A stretch of 64,000 bases of DNA from a virus (IMGVR_UViG_3300033153_010610:22969-86968), one strand, 5' to 3'. Counted from the stretch's first letter, positions 1-7,181 are shown. The notes: generated from the sequence alone by a model not told the origin. Translations and numbers: made by a program.

Positions 1-13
1 TAGCGTCTTTCAT
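1..13 (-). CDS. 5' end of an unidentified gene leaving the window
   Basis: Only the first four codons (M-K-D-A) lie inside the window, so no function can be given. The start is convincing. The ATG at 13-11 overlaps the stop codon of the next gene upstream (10-12) in an ATGA arrangement. A strong Shine-Dalgarno sequence, GAGGAGG, lies four bases upstream. The leftward operon therefore continues beyond the window edge. Confidence 0.6.
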
Positions 14-351
14 ATGTCCTCCTCACAGATGTCGCATCTCCGGTGCCCGTGCACACAGACCCCAGAGGCCTTGAAGACTGGTTGGATCTGTTCCTGTCGG
101 GTGGGGGTTCTCAGCCCAGCTTGCAGACGCTCGACCTCGGCCACCAACCAGTCGATAGCCGGGACCATCTTCTCGTAGGCAAAATCAACTAGGTCGGCCG
201 CCCCGCGGAGGTTTCCGGAAAAGCGACAGAAGGCAGGGTGCCCGTCTTCGTCTCTTTCCCGTCGTTCGGCTTCGACCACCAGTATCTCGCGGACGAACTC
301 TCGATCAGCGACCAACGGGAGACGTAGTGCTTTGACTTCCTCGAGTGTCAT
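10..351 (-). CDS. hypothetical small protein with C-terminal Cys/His cluster
   Basis: This is a 113-aa protein of unknown function. The ATG at 351 (MTLEEVKALRLPL) is chosen over an upstream in-frame ATG because it overlaps the stop of the preceding gene by four bases, as do other genes in this operon. The body is charged and probably helical. The C-terminus carries CVHGHRRCDIC, a Cys/His cluster that could bind zinc. No family was recognised. It belongs to the leftward operon of small accessory proteins. Confidence 0.65.
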   Translation of the reverse strand: MTLEEVKALRLPLVADREFVREILVVEAERRERDEDGHPAFCRFSGNLRGAADLVDFAYEKMVPAIDWLVAEVERLQAGLRTPTRQEQIQPVFKASGVCVHGHRRCDICEEDI

Positions 352-680
352 GCTGCCTCCTGCAGGTCGGCCCCCGAGAGGAAGGCCAGAGCAGCCACAT
401 CCGGTGGCACCTTCCCAAAGAGGTCTTCGTAGGTCTCCCCACAATCGAGTTGGAGGTCGATACAGGCATCGTTCCCGTGTACGTCCACGAGCTCCTGGAA
501 GATCTGGTAGCAGCGCAGGCAGTGCTTGATTCGCCACCACTCGCCGTCCCACAGGCCCTCATGAGCGACGTACTTGTGCCCTGGCTGTATGCTCTCCTGA
601 CAGGCTCCACACACGTGGTGGATACGAGCCTTACGGTTGTGCAGCATGTAGACGTCTGGCCTGTCGGCGGGGTCACACAT
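348..680 (-). CDS. small zinc-binding hypothetical protein
   Basis: This 110-aa protein has two Cys pairs, HVCGACQES near residue 25 and KHCLRC near residue 54, typical of a four-Cys zinc ribbon. The linker is rich in Trp, Lys and His. The C-terminal half is acidic. The ATG at 680 (MCDPADRPDVYML) overlaps the end of the upstream gene by 8 bp, and the stop overlaps the next start as ATGA. The function is unknown; the fold suggests nucleic-acid or protein binding in the host cell. Confidence 0.65.
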   Translation of the reverse strand: MCDPADRPDVYMLHNRKARIHHVCGACQESIQPGHKYVAHEGLWDGEWWRIKHCLRCYQIFQELVDVHGNDACIDLQLDCGETYEDLFGKVPPDVAALAFLSGADLQEAA

Positions 681-984
681 CGGCTGTCTCCCCAAAGAGG
701 TCGATAGTGCGCGTGCAGCGCTCTGGATCTGGCGGGAACAGTTCATCTGCCCACTCTTGGACGGTCCGGTCTACGCCGGACTCGATAGCCTTGTCTGAGG
801 CGTAGAGAATTGTGTCCATGTCCCATCCGCTTGGGAGAGAATGCTTTGGCTTCCACTCGAAGGCAGTGGCGCAGTCCCGAGGCCCCCCGTCATCCACGAT
901 GGAACTCGCGGACTCGCATGCTTCCGATTCATCCTCAGCAACGACAAGGCCTTGAACCTCAATAGTTACAGTCCAGATCTTCAT
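673..984 (-). CDS. hypothetical acidic small protein
   Basis: This is a 103-aa acidic protein beginning MKIWTVTIEVQGLVVAEDE. The ATG at 984 is set by a clear ribosome binding site, AGGAGAAACACAC-ATG, so the longer in-frame extension upstream is rejected. The N-terminus resembles a short beta-strand followed by a helix (DESEACESASS). No family was recognised. The leader directly upstream is identical over 15 bases to that of the DGQHR-like gene starting at 8105, suggesting shared translation signals. Confidence 0.65.
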   Translation of the reverse strand: MKIWTVTIEVQGLVVAEDESEACESASSIVDDGGPRDCATAFEWKPKHSLPSGWDMDTILYASDKAIESGVDRTVQEWADELFPPDPERCTRTIDLFGETADV

Positions 985-996
985 GTGTGTTTCTCC
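982..996 (-). promoter_or_regulatory. ribosome binding site repeated at 8103-8117
   Basis: On the minus strand this reads GGAGAAACACACATG and includes the start codon of the 673-984 gene. The same 15 bases recur at 8103-8117 around the start of the 7227-8105 gene. The shared sequence fixes both starts. Confidence 0.6.
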
Positions 997-1415
997 TATC
1001 GAAGGGGCTGGTAGTGGATCTCCCCTCGGGAGTCTTTGCGAACCTGGATGACCATTAGGTCCAAACTCCGGGCGATTTGGGTACAACTAGCAGTCCCGCG
1101 TCCACCCGGGAACGCGATGACGCACTCTGGTTTGACCTCGAGTAGCATTGCCTTGTTGCGTCGAGGCCCCGCCCTCTTCCCATGTTCACGCCAGTCCGCC
1201 CTGGTCACGGGGAAAGCCTGCGTGGGGATGTGCATCTGATTGCAGCACTCCTTAGCGAGTGTGTCGAGTCCAGTAGCGTCGCCGTGCCCGAGCAGAGAGA
1301 TGCCACGGCTCTCCGCAATCCGCTGGATGACAGACCAAGCAAAGTCCTTGTCGTCGAAGTCACGCCCACCGGTCACCACGACCTTGATGGGCTTTTTGAG
1401 TTTCACGTCAGTCAT
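996..1415 (-). CDS. SLOG/YspA-like (DUF2493-type) Rossmann-fold protein
   Basis: This is a 139-aa protein. An N-terminal VVVTGGRDFDD motif is followed by HGDATGLDTLAKECC, then GPRRNKAML and a central IAFPGGRGTASC loop. This order matches the SLOG superfamily of YspA type, Rossmann-like proteins that bind nucleotide-derived ligands and are related to DprA and LOG. In phages the role is unproven; sensing or handling nucleotides is an inference. ATG 1415 is preferred to the GTG at 1418. The gene overlaps its upstream neighbour by 8 bp and sits among DNA-modification and nucleotide-pool genes. Confidence 0.85.
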   Translation of the reverse strand: MTDVKLKKPIKVVVTGGRDFDDKDFAWSVIQRIAESRGISLLGHGDATGLDTLAKECCNQMHIPTQAFPVTRADWREHGKRAGPRRNKAMLLEVKPECVIAFPGGRGTASCTQIARSLDLMVIQVRKDSRGEIHYQPLR

Positions 1416-1773
1416 CACCAGTCCTTAGCAGCAGGTTCTCGCGTTGATACCAGTCTACGAGCAGTTCGAGGTCGTCTCGGTCGAGGTCTTCCATACCGAT
1501 GGGCTTGCCCGGTGCCTCCCCTGTCCCATGGCAGGCAAAGCAGAGAGTTTCTGCCTTCCGGGGGACCAAAGGCATCAGGTGCGTCACCGCAAGTCCGCCA
1601 GCTATTCCCTTGCAAAGCACGATAGTTTGCGACCCTACGTCCCACGCTTCAGACCGCGTGGTGGTGTCGCAATGGAGTTCACACGGCCGCTCATCTTCCA
1701 CCGTGTGTCCCCAGTACCTCACCGCCGTGCCTTTGGGGTACATCTCGTTCCAGAGCTCGGCGGTCAGGTGCAT
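1408..1773 (-). CDS. hypothetical protein with CxxC
   Basis: This is a 121-aa protein starting MHLTAELWNEMYPKG. The start at ATG 1773 is supported by GGAGGAG at a short distance upstream, so the longer frame is rejected. The middle holds LCKGIAGGLAVTHLMPLVP and one CFACHG motif (CxxC). The C-terminal tail is acidic and helical (MEDLDRDDLELLVDWYQRE). No family was recognised. It overlaps both neighbours by 8-10 bp in the leftward operon. Confidence 0.65.
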   Translation of the reverse strand: MHLTAELWNEMYPKGTAVRYWGHTVEDERPCELHCDTTTRSEAWDVGSQTIVLCKGIAGGLAVTHLMPLVPRKAETLCFACHGTGEAPGKPIGMEDLDRDDLELLVDWYQRENLLLRTGDD

Positions 1774-2048
1774 GACTTCTCCTCCATCGAGCGAGCGAGC
1801 CCGAGGAGCCCGTAGCCAGCGATGTCTCGGAAGGGGCTTTCGCCTCCAAAGTCCTTGTTGGTGGCAATCCGAACCATCTTGTCGAAGATGCGGACGACCG
1901 CGAGCATGTCCCCGTAGGACCCCACAGGTACGCCGTCCGGCCAGAGGAGTCGCAGGAACTCTCCGCACTTATCAAAACTGCCGCCGTAAGCGTCGTTCTT
2001 CTTGTCGACCAGGGCGCCGACCTCTCTGCCGAGTTGTTCGTATTTCAT
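1764..2048 (-). CDS. MazG/DUF1599-like all-alpha protein
   Basis: This is a 94-aa protein that looks all-helical. Its pattern DKKNDAYGGSF, then SYGDMLAVVRIFDKMVRI, then FRDIAGYGLLGL resembles short phage proteins of the all-alpha NTP-pyrophosphatase and DUF1599 (nucleotide-modification-associated) group. Those usually show K-N-x-D-Y-G, R-x-x-D-K and D-L-A-N-Y motifs. Here the final helix has DIAGY. A role in nucleotide pools is inferred from this likeness and from the nearby MazG-like and methyltransferase genes. The start ATG 2048 follows AGGAACACA. Confidence 0.6.
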   Translation of the reverse strand: MKYEQLGREVGALVDKKNDAYGGSFDKCGEFLRLLWPDGVPVGSYGDMLAVVRIFDKMVRIATNKDFGGESPFRDIAGYGLLGLARSMEEKSCT

Positions 2049-2055
2049 TGTGTTC

Positions 2056-2622
2056 CTACCCGAACAAGTCGAGTTGAGTGGGTGGGACGACTTGACTCGC
2101 CCAATTTGCCCATGGGTGTTTGAGCCAGACGTCAGCTCGCCCGGGGTTCTTCTCTAGATGTGTCCAGCCCGCCATCCGGTAACAATGGCCTGGCAGATTA
2201 CTCTTGGACCGGCCTCGTTTTGTCTTTTCGGTCGATATGCCGGTGATGAGCCCCTCGACGGGTCCGGCGTAATGAAGTTGCAGGGCAATCCGGGATTCTG
2301 GGGAGTTAAGAGCGGAGACAGCTTTCACTATCAATTCTGACGCGAGGTCAGTCTCCCCGACACGACGAAACATGGTGCACTCGAGGACGCGTAGTCCGTC
2401 CTTGCGCTGGGTACCCGGTCGTCCGTCTTCCCACTTGGGCCTCCACCAGCAGAAGAGCGCCTCACCTTGTGGGTACTTCGCATACAAGACAAAGTTGTAG
2501 CCGGGCCGCGTCCACATAGGATGCCCCGGGGTCCCCCGTGTGTAGTGCTTGTCCGCAAGCAAACGAGCCCGGAGGTCGCCTTTATGGGTCGAGGCCCACG
2601 GGGATGGGATAGGTTCAGACAT
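2056..2622 (-). CDS. uncharacterised GNAT/Mom-like protein next to a C5 methyltransferase
   Basis: This is a 188-aa protein. Visible blocks are ADKHYTRGTPGHPM, GEALFCWWRP, ECTMFRRVGETDLASELI and GHCYRMAGWTHL. The layout (HY near the N-terminus, a W-rich strand, an F-R-R strand followed by a helix, and G-H-C-Y-R-x-A-G-W near the end) recalls a widespread uncharacterised family. It loosely resembles GNAT-type acyltransferases such as the Mu Mom DNA-modification protein. That assignment is inference. ATG 2622 lies inside the last codons of the methyltransferase gene (8-bp overlap), so the two are probably translated together. Confidence 0.6.
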   Translation of the reverse strand: MSEPIPSPWASTHKGDLRARLLADKHYTRGTPGHPMWTRPGYNFVLYAKYPQGEALFCWWRPKWEDGRPGTQRKDGLRVLECTMFRRVGETDLASELIVKAVSALNSPESRIALQLHYAGPVEGLITGISTEKTKRGRSKSNLPGHCYRMAGWTHLEKNPGRADVWLKHPWANWASQVVPPTQLDLFG

Positions 2623-3463
2623 CCGCAATCAGCCCTCTAATGAGGTGTCCGAGGATTTGCCCGACGGCCGGGACGACTGCGTTCCCGAGGGCGGTGATGC
2701 GGTCCAATCGATGGGAAACCCTTGGAATATTTCCGCCCAGACCGGGTTCAATGGTCCCTTCATTCCCAACTTCCGGAGTTTCACGATCAGACCATCCCCG
2801 CTCTTTCCCCCATAGGTCGCCTTGTTGTAGTTCCCCTTGACGGTCAGCGTGGGGAGCCATCCATACGTGGCGAGGCGTCTGATCCCGGCTCTTTTGAAGC
2901 CGCCAAGTCCACGCGGCACTCCCAACCGTTCGAGCGAGTCGAGACAGTTCTCCCTCAGTGTCACCTCGTGTCGTGATGCGACGATGGTAGGCAACGACAA
3001 AGCCTCGGTCTCTGGTGTGGGGGAGTCCAACGTCAAGGGCTCGCAGGCGAGTTGACACAGAGGAATACCCTGATTCCCAGAGGGCGCGCCGCACTGTGGG
3101 CATCCAGGTCTTCCACCGGTGTCCGTTGTTCTCGATGACGACCCACTCTGGCTCGACCTCTTGGACGATTCGGAGCATTTCCCACCAGAGTCCGGACTTG
3201 TTCCCGTCGAGTCCGAGGTGCCTGGAGGAGGAGGCCGGGGAGATGTCGGTGCAGGGGAATCCTCCGCAGATGAGACCAACATAGGGCGGGTTTTTGAGGT
3301 CACGGATATCTCCGAAGAGGGTTGCGTCAGGATAGTGATGGCGCAGCACCCGCCGCGGGTACTCGGCAGTTTCACACTGCCAGACCACAGGGCCTAGCCC
3401 GGCCTGCTCGAGCCCGAGGCCGAGGCCCTCCACTCCGGAGAAAAGTGACCCAATCGTCAGCAT
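2615..3463 (-). CDS. DNA (cytosine-5) methyltransferase
   Basis: This is a 282-aa C5-cytosine methyltransferase, transferring methyl from S-adenosylmethionine to cytosine in DNA. Motif I is LFSGVEGLGLGLEQAG. Motif IV with the catalytic Cys is GGFPCTDIS. Motif VI is ENN in place of the usual ENV. Motif VIII is HTRDRGFVVA, and motif X is ALGNAVVPAVGQ. The start ATG 3463 overlaps the upstream gene. The protein is short, with only about 80 residues between motifs VIII and X. A second minus frame over exactly this stretch encodes a sequence typical of other C5 methyltransferases (see the entry at 2629-2994). It probably protects phage DNA from restriction. Confidence 0.92.
   Translation of the reverse strand: MLTIGSLFSGVEGLGLGLEQAGLGPVVWQCETAEYPRRVLRHHYPDATLFGDIRDLKNPPYVGLICGGFPCTDISPASSSRHLGLDGNKSGLWWEMLRIVQEVEPEWVVIENNGHRWKTWMPTVRRALWESGYSSVSTRLRALDVGLPHTRDRGFVVAYHRRITTRGDTEGELSRLARTVGSAAWTWRLQKSRDQTPRHVWMAPHADRQGELQQGDLWGKERGWSDRETPEVGNEGTIEPGLGGNIPRVSHRLDRITALGNAVVPAVGQILGHLIRGLIADV
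2629..2994 (-). other. overlapping alternative frame resembling a C5-methyltransferase recognition domain
   Basis: In the frame +1 to the methyltransferase, an open stretch reads LPTIVAS, then YGWLPTLTVKGNYNKATYGG, then KSGDGL, then GPLNPVWAEIFQGFPIDWT and a Ser/Pro-rich tail ending at 2629. Many bacterial and phage C5 methyltransferases carry this arrangement (W-P-T-P-T, G-D-G-L, L-N-P-x-W-x-E, G-F-P-x-x-W-T) between motifs VIII and X. Here the main frame keeps motif X while this frame keeps the recognition-domain pattern. It could be a programmed-frameshift product, an overprinted gene, or the relic of old compensating frameshifts. Confidence 0.45.
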
Positions 3464-3663
3464 TCTGCTCTCTGCCTCCGAGCGCCCTCTCTCTCGATGG
3501 CGTGGCTCCATTTCCGAGTTCGTTTGCAGCAGATGCAATCCACCTTTGAGGCCTTCTTCGAGACACGCTCCGGCTCGTTGTAGAATCGACGCCCGCATGC
3601 GGTGTCAGCAACTTGCAGGCCCGAGTTCCGGAAAGACTGGAAGTTGTAGTGGAGTGAGCTCAC
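3457..3663 (-). CDS. small zinc-finger-like protein
   Basis: This is a 68-aa basic protein. It contains DTACGRRF and, about 20 residues on, VDCICCKRTRKW, a Cys arrangement seen in small phage zinc-finger proteins. The GTG at 3663 is chosen as start because it overlaps the upstream stop as GTGA, the coupling used elsewhere in the window; a longer ATG version would run far into the MazG-like gene. The stop overlaps the methyltransferase start. The function is unknown. Confidence 0.55.
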   Translation of the reverse strand: MSSLHYNFQSFRNSGLQVADTACGRRFYNEPERVSKKASKVDCICCKRTRKWSHAIEREGARRQRAEC

Positions 3664-4349
3664 AGGAGCTTCCCTCCATGACGGTGTGGCCGGGAGATGT
3701 TGTAGTCGTGTTTCATATCCACGACCCTGTCGATGTCGATGTTGAGAGCGCCACACAGATCGAGGCAACGGATGATGACGTCGGCGAGCTCAACAGGCAT
3801 CCCCTCGGGCTTCATGTTCCCTTGGCCGTCCATTACGCGGGAGAAGGTCCTTGGGTGGACATGCGGGACTCTGAGGTCTTCAGCGCACTCGGACACTTCG
3901 GCATGGATCATCAAGAGCTTCTTGGCGATTTGGTCTCGAAGAGGGGAGCCGTCTTCCTCCCACCAGCCTTTCGCTTTCGCGAGGTCGTGGATCCGATCGC
4001 GCCACTCGTTCAGATCCCAACCTTGTTCCTTTTTCGACTCCGGAGCCATACGGAGCAGTTCGGCCCACCTTCGCTCGTAGTCCTGGTTCTGCTTCTGAGC
4101 CCTGGCGAGTTGCCCTTGTGTAGACTCCAGGACCTCTTGGGAACGGTCTAGGGCTACCTTACCCATCGCCAATTCAGTCTTCAAAACTACGAGTTGCACG
4201 TTCAACTCGACGATTCTGTCGCTCATCTCTCCTCCGATTCCGGTGATGACCCCCACTTGCGTGGAAGCGCCTTCTCTCTCGTTGACCAGGAGGACCACGT
4301 CGTTCGGTAGCCCCTCGACAATCTTGATCTTCATTGGGAACGGGAACAT
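3660..4349 (-). CDS. MazG-like nucleotide pyrophosphohydrolase with N-terminal coiled coil
   Basis: This is a 229-aa protein. Residues about 40-100 form a heptad-like coiled coil. The C-terminal half has the MazG-type all-alpha NTP pyrophosphohydrolase pattern: WRDRIHDLAKAKGWWE, MIHAEVSECAEDLR (E-x-x-E metal ligands) and PVELADVIIRCLDLCG (E-x-x-D). Such enzymes hydrolyse NTPs or dNTPs to monophosphates. Phage versions are linked to nucleotide pools or alarmone control. The start is uncertain: ATG 4349 follows the upstream stop, ATG 4334 or 4226 are alternatives, and 4388 would overlap more. It ends in GTGA with the next gene. Confidence 0.8.
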   Translation of the reverse strand: MFPFPMKIKIVEGLPNDVVLLVNEREGASTQVGVITGIGGEMSDRIVELNVQLVVLKTELAMGKVALDRSQEVLESTQGQLARAQKQNQDYERRWAELLRMAPESKKEQGWDLNEWRDRIHDLAKAKGWWEEDGSPLRDQIAKKLLMIHAEVSECAEDLRVPHVHPRTFSRVMDGQGNMKPEGMPVELADVIIRCLDLCGALNIDIDRVVDMKHDYNISRPHRHGGKLL

Positions 4350-4351
4350 CT

Positions 4352-4750
4352 TCAACTTCTCACTAGCGAACCCTTCGGTTGATGGCATCTCGTAGGTCGT
4401 TGCATCAATTCGACGGTCCTCTCGTAGGCCAGCACTTCTGCGGCGTCACTGTCGAGCACGTCCCCTTCGAGGGTCCCGTGGTAGAGGATGATGGCCACTC
4501 GCTCCTCGAAGACCTGCTGCCAGTACTCATCCCACTCAGCGACGCGCTCCAGGATGGTGGGCTCCAGATGGTGCTCGAGATAGAGCGGGAGGCGGTGTGG
4601 GTCCTGCAATTTGGCCAGAGGCTCCTGCCACCAACAATCCGGACATTTCACGACCGCGATATTGGCCCAGTGCCAGATGCGGCGCCTGCAACTGCACAGG
4701 ACGTCAAACTGCTCGACCTTTTGGGTATGTTTGGACCCGACGATTTTCAT
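4352..4750 (-). CDS. zinc-ribbon hypothetical protein
   Basis: This is a 132-aa protein. LCSCRRRIWHW followed by VVKCPDCWW gives two Cys pairs of a zinc ribbon at about residues 19-40. The remainder is acidic and probably helical. ATG 4750 (MKIVGSKHTQKVE) overlaps the upstream stop by four bases (ATGA), so the longer in-frame N-terminus is rejected. The function is unknown. It is one of several small Cys-rich proteins in this operon. Confidence 0.65.
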   Translation of the reverse strand: MKIVGSKHTQKVEQFDVLCSCRRRIWHWANIAVVKCPDCWWQEPLAKLQDPHRLPLYLEHHLEPTILERVAEWDEYWQQVFEERVAIILYHGTLEGDVLDSDAAEVLAYERTVELMQRPTRCHQPKGSLVRS

Positions 4751-5010
4751 GCTTTTTTGAATGGAAGGGGCTGCTTCGGGTCGTACAGGAAGCCGTTCTT
4801 CTTGACCCATGCCCGGTACTTCTTCGAGATGCGGCCGAGACGGTACTGGGACCCGCTGCTCGTCGTGACAACACGCCCTTCACACTTCCGGATGTACGAT
4901 GTCTCCACATGCTTCCCAGACTTTAGCCGTCCGCAAAGGTAGTCGCGGCCTAGTTCGGGGGCTCTGTATGGGTTCTCTCGTACGGACCAGTCTGCGATGT
5001 GCTTCTCCAT
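4747..5010 (-). CDS. hypothetical basic small protein
   Basis: This is an 87-aa basic protein starting MEKHIADWSVRENPYR. It is rich in Lys, Arg, Tyr and Gly, with a central strand-like segment RVVTTSSGSQYRLGRISKKY. No Cys ribbon or known motif was recognised. Its start shares a base with the stop of the preceding HTH gene (TGATG) and its end is coupled to the next gene, so it is translated within the operon. A nucleic-acid-binding role is possible from charge alone. Confidence 0.65.
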   Translation of the reverse strand: MEKHIADWSVRENPYRAPELGRDYLCGRLKSGKHVETSYIRKCEGRVVTTSSGSQYRLGRISKKYRAWVKKNGFLYDPKQPLPFKKA

Positions 5011-5426
5011 CAGTACCTCCGGTCTCGAAGCAGTTCGGGGTGATCGGCTTTGATCCTGTCCAACTCTTCCCGTCGAAAGAACACCCTAGACGTGCGGTGT
5101 GGCCCAGACTTCTCGTATTGGACATCACCATTCCGCATGAGACGCTCCAACATACGGACGCTGATTTTGAGATATCGGCTCGCTTTGGGCCGGCTCACCC
5201 AGTCAGGGTCGTTCGTGAACCCATTGGCGAGGTGGTCGATGTCCGCACGCTTCGACAGCCACGCTTCGACGTCAGAGCACTTGTAGTAGTACTTCGAGGT
5301 CCCACTGCCCGTACCGTTACGCTCGACGTAGGGAGGCCCGACGCCGCGCTTCCGGGCACGGTAGAGCAGGTTCCAACTGACCCCGAATTGGCGAGCTGCC
5401 GCTGTCTCTCCGATGAGGTCACTCAT
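5010..5426 (-). CDS. double helix-turn-helix DNA-binding protein (excisionase/MerR-like)
   Basis: This is a 138-aa protein with two similar HTH units. The first is GETAAARQFGVSWNLLYRAR, near residues 6-25. The second is WVSRPKASRYLKISVRMLER, at about 76-95, followed by a basic wing and RVFFRREELDRIK, typical of the excisionase/MerR helix-17 class. Such proteins bind DNA as recombination directionality factors or transcription regulators. No integrase is in the window, so regulation of this operon or DNA architecture is more likely. It overlaps the upstream gene by 8 bp. Confidence 0.72.
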   Translation of the reverse strand: MSDLIGETAAARQFGVSWNLLYRARKRGVGPPYVERNGTGSGTSKYYYKCSDVEAWLSKRADIDHLANGFTNDPDWVSRPKASRYLKISVRMLERLMRNGDVQYEKSGPHRTSRVFFRREELDRIKADHPELLRDRRY

Positions 5427-6933
5427 CGTCGGGCTCGCCCTGCATTCGTTGCGCAGTGGGATAGGCGCTCAACGCCCCCGAACCCAAGAGGCCTAGCACT
5501 CCCTTTGGGATGGCCAAGCTGTCCAGGAAGCGCTCCTTCCAGTCATCCATAGTCTTCTTGAGTTCTGAGTACGTATCCGGCCAAGGCGCCCCGACTTCGA
5601 AGGTGATGTCAGCCACGTGCTTTTGGGATTTGTACTCTCTGCTGAAGACAACACCCTCGCCCGCGTCTGGCAACTCACCATCATGGAAGTACCCGTCAGA
5701 CCTCTGAGGGCCACCCATCATGGCTTTATGTATGTCCTCGACATCGGCCGTGCCATAACGCTTAGTAAAGTCCGGGTCTCCGTCCCGGTGATGCATGTTT
5801 GACGGGCGGTAGACGACCACCCGCCGCAGCCAAGAGCACATCATTGCGACGCCCTTGCCCAGGTCATTCCGGTGCCAGCGGTCCGCGCATCGGCGCGAGT
5901 AGATGTCGGAGGTATCTCCCTCGCGCCGCTCGGTCACCTCGAAGTTGTGAGGCGGGATAGCCGGCCATGTGTACTTCCCGCACTTCACATACCCTTCTGG
6001 GGTCTTGGGATAGATCTGGAAACCGAAGGTCGGGTTCGGCGGCAAAAGCATGGTCTCGACCATCTTCTTTCTCGCCGAGACGATTGCCTCCTCCAGGCCT
6101 ACCGGGTCGGGGAAATTATCCAGGCAGCATCGAGTCCAGGATTGGAGCCCATCCATCAGGTCAGGGTCCAGATTCCGATTGAGCAGGTGCGCGACCAACT
6201 CCCGCTGCATTTGATGTGGCAGCGCGAGGACCTTGAACTGTAATTCGCCCTCTTGAAGGCCCAAGGCCGCACTACGGTGGCCGTCAACATGGTCCGTCAG
6301 CCGCAGGGAGGCTATGTGCTTCATCTGAGTCCAGTCTCGACCCCTCCGGTCATTCTCGGGCTCGTACCACGTGTGGAGATAGTTGGCGGTGAGGCCGTTG
6401 ACATCTTTGGGCCAGTAACGGCCTTGGCAGCGACTGGGGAGGTCATCAAACATGTAGGCCGCGGCGTTACACCGATCATCAACTTCCACGCCGTAGGTGA
6501 CTTCGCCGCAGTGGTTGCATACGAGATGGAGGTCAGTCGTAGCCTCTTTGCGCTCGGACTCGATCTGCACACTGGCGAAGTTGGTCAGTGACTGGAGTAG
6601 CCATTCTCCCGGAGACTCCACCTCATCCCAATTCTCTGGCGCTACCCAGAGATGACCCAACTTGTTCCGCAGGTGCATCAGGATCCCGCTGATGTTGGTA
6701 GATACCTCGTACCTGGGTAGGTCCAAGTTCGGGGCGTCCGACCACGAGTCGATGGACCGACGGTCCCCGGGCCCAAAATAGAAGGCCACAGCAGGACCGG
6801 TCAGATGCGACCTGTACGAGCCCAGGCTAGGGTGGAACGACACGTCGAGACGTATCCCGAGGTTGTCGCTCGTGTAGACCCGGCTCACGATGCCGAGGAC
6901 AGTCTGCCCGACTAGTTTTGAAAGGGCCGTCAT
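5419..6933 (-). CDS. large hypothetical protein of the early-type operon
   Basis: This is a 504-aa protein, the largest in the leftward operon, with no family recognised. Residues about 137-153 contain LVCNHCGEV and DDRCN, which could form an incomplete zinc site. The rest looks globular, with Trp/Pro-rich stretches such as FGFQIYPKTPEGYVKCGKY. A GHRSAALGLQEGELQFKVLA segment, at about residues 221-240, loosely recalls the ParB-like/DGQHR style of the 7227-8105 gene, but too weakly to name it. The next gene upstream ends 8 bp before its start. Confidence 0.7.
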   Translation of the reverse strand: MTALSKLVGQTVLGIVSRVYTSDNLGIRLDVSFHPSLGSYRSHLTGPAVAFYFGPGDRRSIDSWSDAPNLDLPRYEVSTNISGILMHLRNKLGHLWVAPENWDEVESPGEWLLQSLTNFASVQIESERKEATTDLHLVCNHCGEVTYGVEVDDRCNAAAYMFDDLPSRCQGRYWPKDVNGLTANYLHTWYEPENDRRGRDWTQMKHIASLRLTDHVDGHRSAALGLQEGELQFKVLALPHQMQRELVAHLLNRNLDPDLMDGLQSWTRCCLDNFPDPVGLEEAIVSARKKMVETMLLPPNPTFGFQIYPKTPEGYVKCGKYTWPAIPPHNFEVTERREGDTSDIYSRRCADRWHRNDLGKGVAMMCSWLRRVVVYRPSNMHHRDGDPDFTKRYGTADVEDIHKAMMGGPQRSDGYFHDGELPDAGEGVVFSREYKSQKHVADITFEVGAPWPDTYSELKKTMDDWKERFLDSLAIPKGVLGLLGSGALSAYPTAQRMQGEPDDE

Positions 6934-6941
6934 GGGACCTC

Positions 6942-7181
6942 CTAGTTCATCACGATGTCGAGCACGACCAGCTTGGTCAGCATCGACATGAGGTGCGTCG
7001 TGCGGTCATGCGCCTCCGCCTCCTCCTCAGAGGCGTAGACGAACAGCCACATCTCCTTACTTTTGGGGTCTGCAGAGTCCGTATGGAAGCGGCCCCATCG
7101 GCCATTCTCCATCGGAACCGGAGCGTAGTCGTTGATGGACTTTAAGAGCACGAATACTCCTGCTTTTGGAGTGGATGTCAT
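6942..7181 (-). CDS. hypothetical small protein
   Basis: This is a 79-aa protein starting MTSTPKAGVFVLLKSIND. ATG 7181 is preceded by AAGGA at good spacing. The sequence alternates hydrophobic strands (VFVLLK, MWLFVY) with an acidic helix (ASEEEAEAHDRTTHLM) and ends in a hydrophobic stretch, MLTKLVVLDIV. The layout suggests a small alpha/beta domain. No function was recognised. A 10-codon open frame (7182-7214) ends directly before its start. Confidence 0.65.
   Translation of the reverse strand: MTSTPKAGVFVLLKSINDYAPVPMENGRWGRFHTDSADPKSKEMWLFVYASEEEAEAHDRTTHLMSMLTKLVVLDIVMN

Noticed and set aside
1499-2077. 192-codon plus-strand frame
   Set aside because: It runs antisense to two coupled leftward genes with good start sites; composition is Ser/Arg/Pro-rich noise.
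3546-4151. 201-codon plus-strand frame opposite the MazG-like gene
   Set aside because: It shadows a gene with clear MazG motifs; no coupling with plus-strand neighbours in a wholly leftward operon.
5010-5426. Excisionase function for the double-HTH protein
   Set aside because: No integrase, attachment site or repressor/integration module is visible in the window; the HTH type alone does not show excision.
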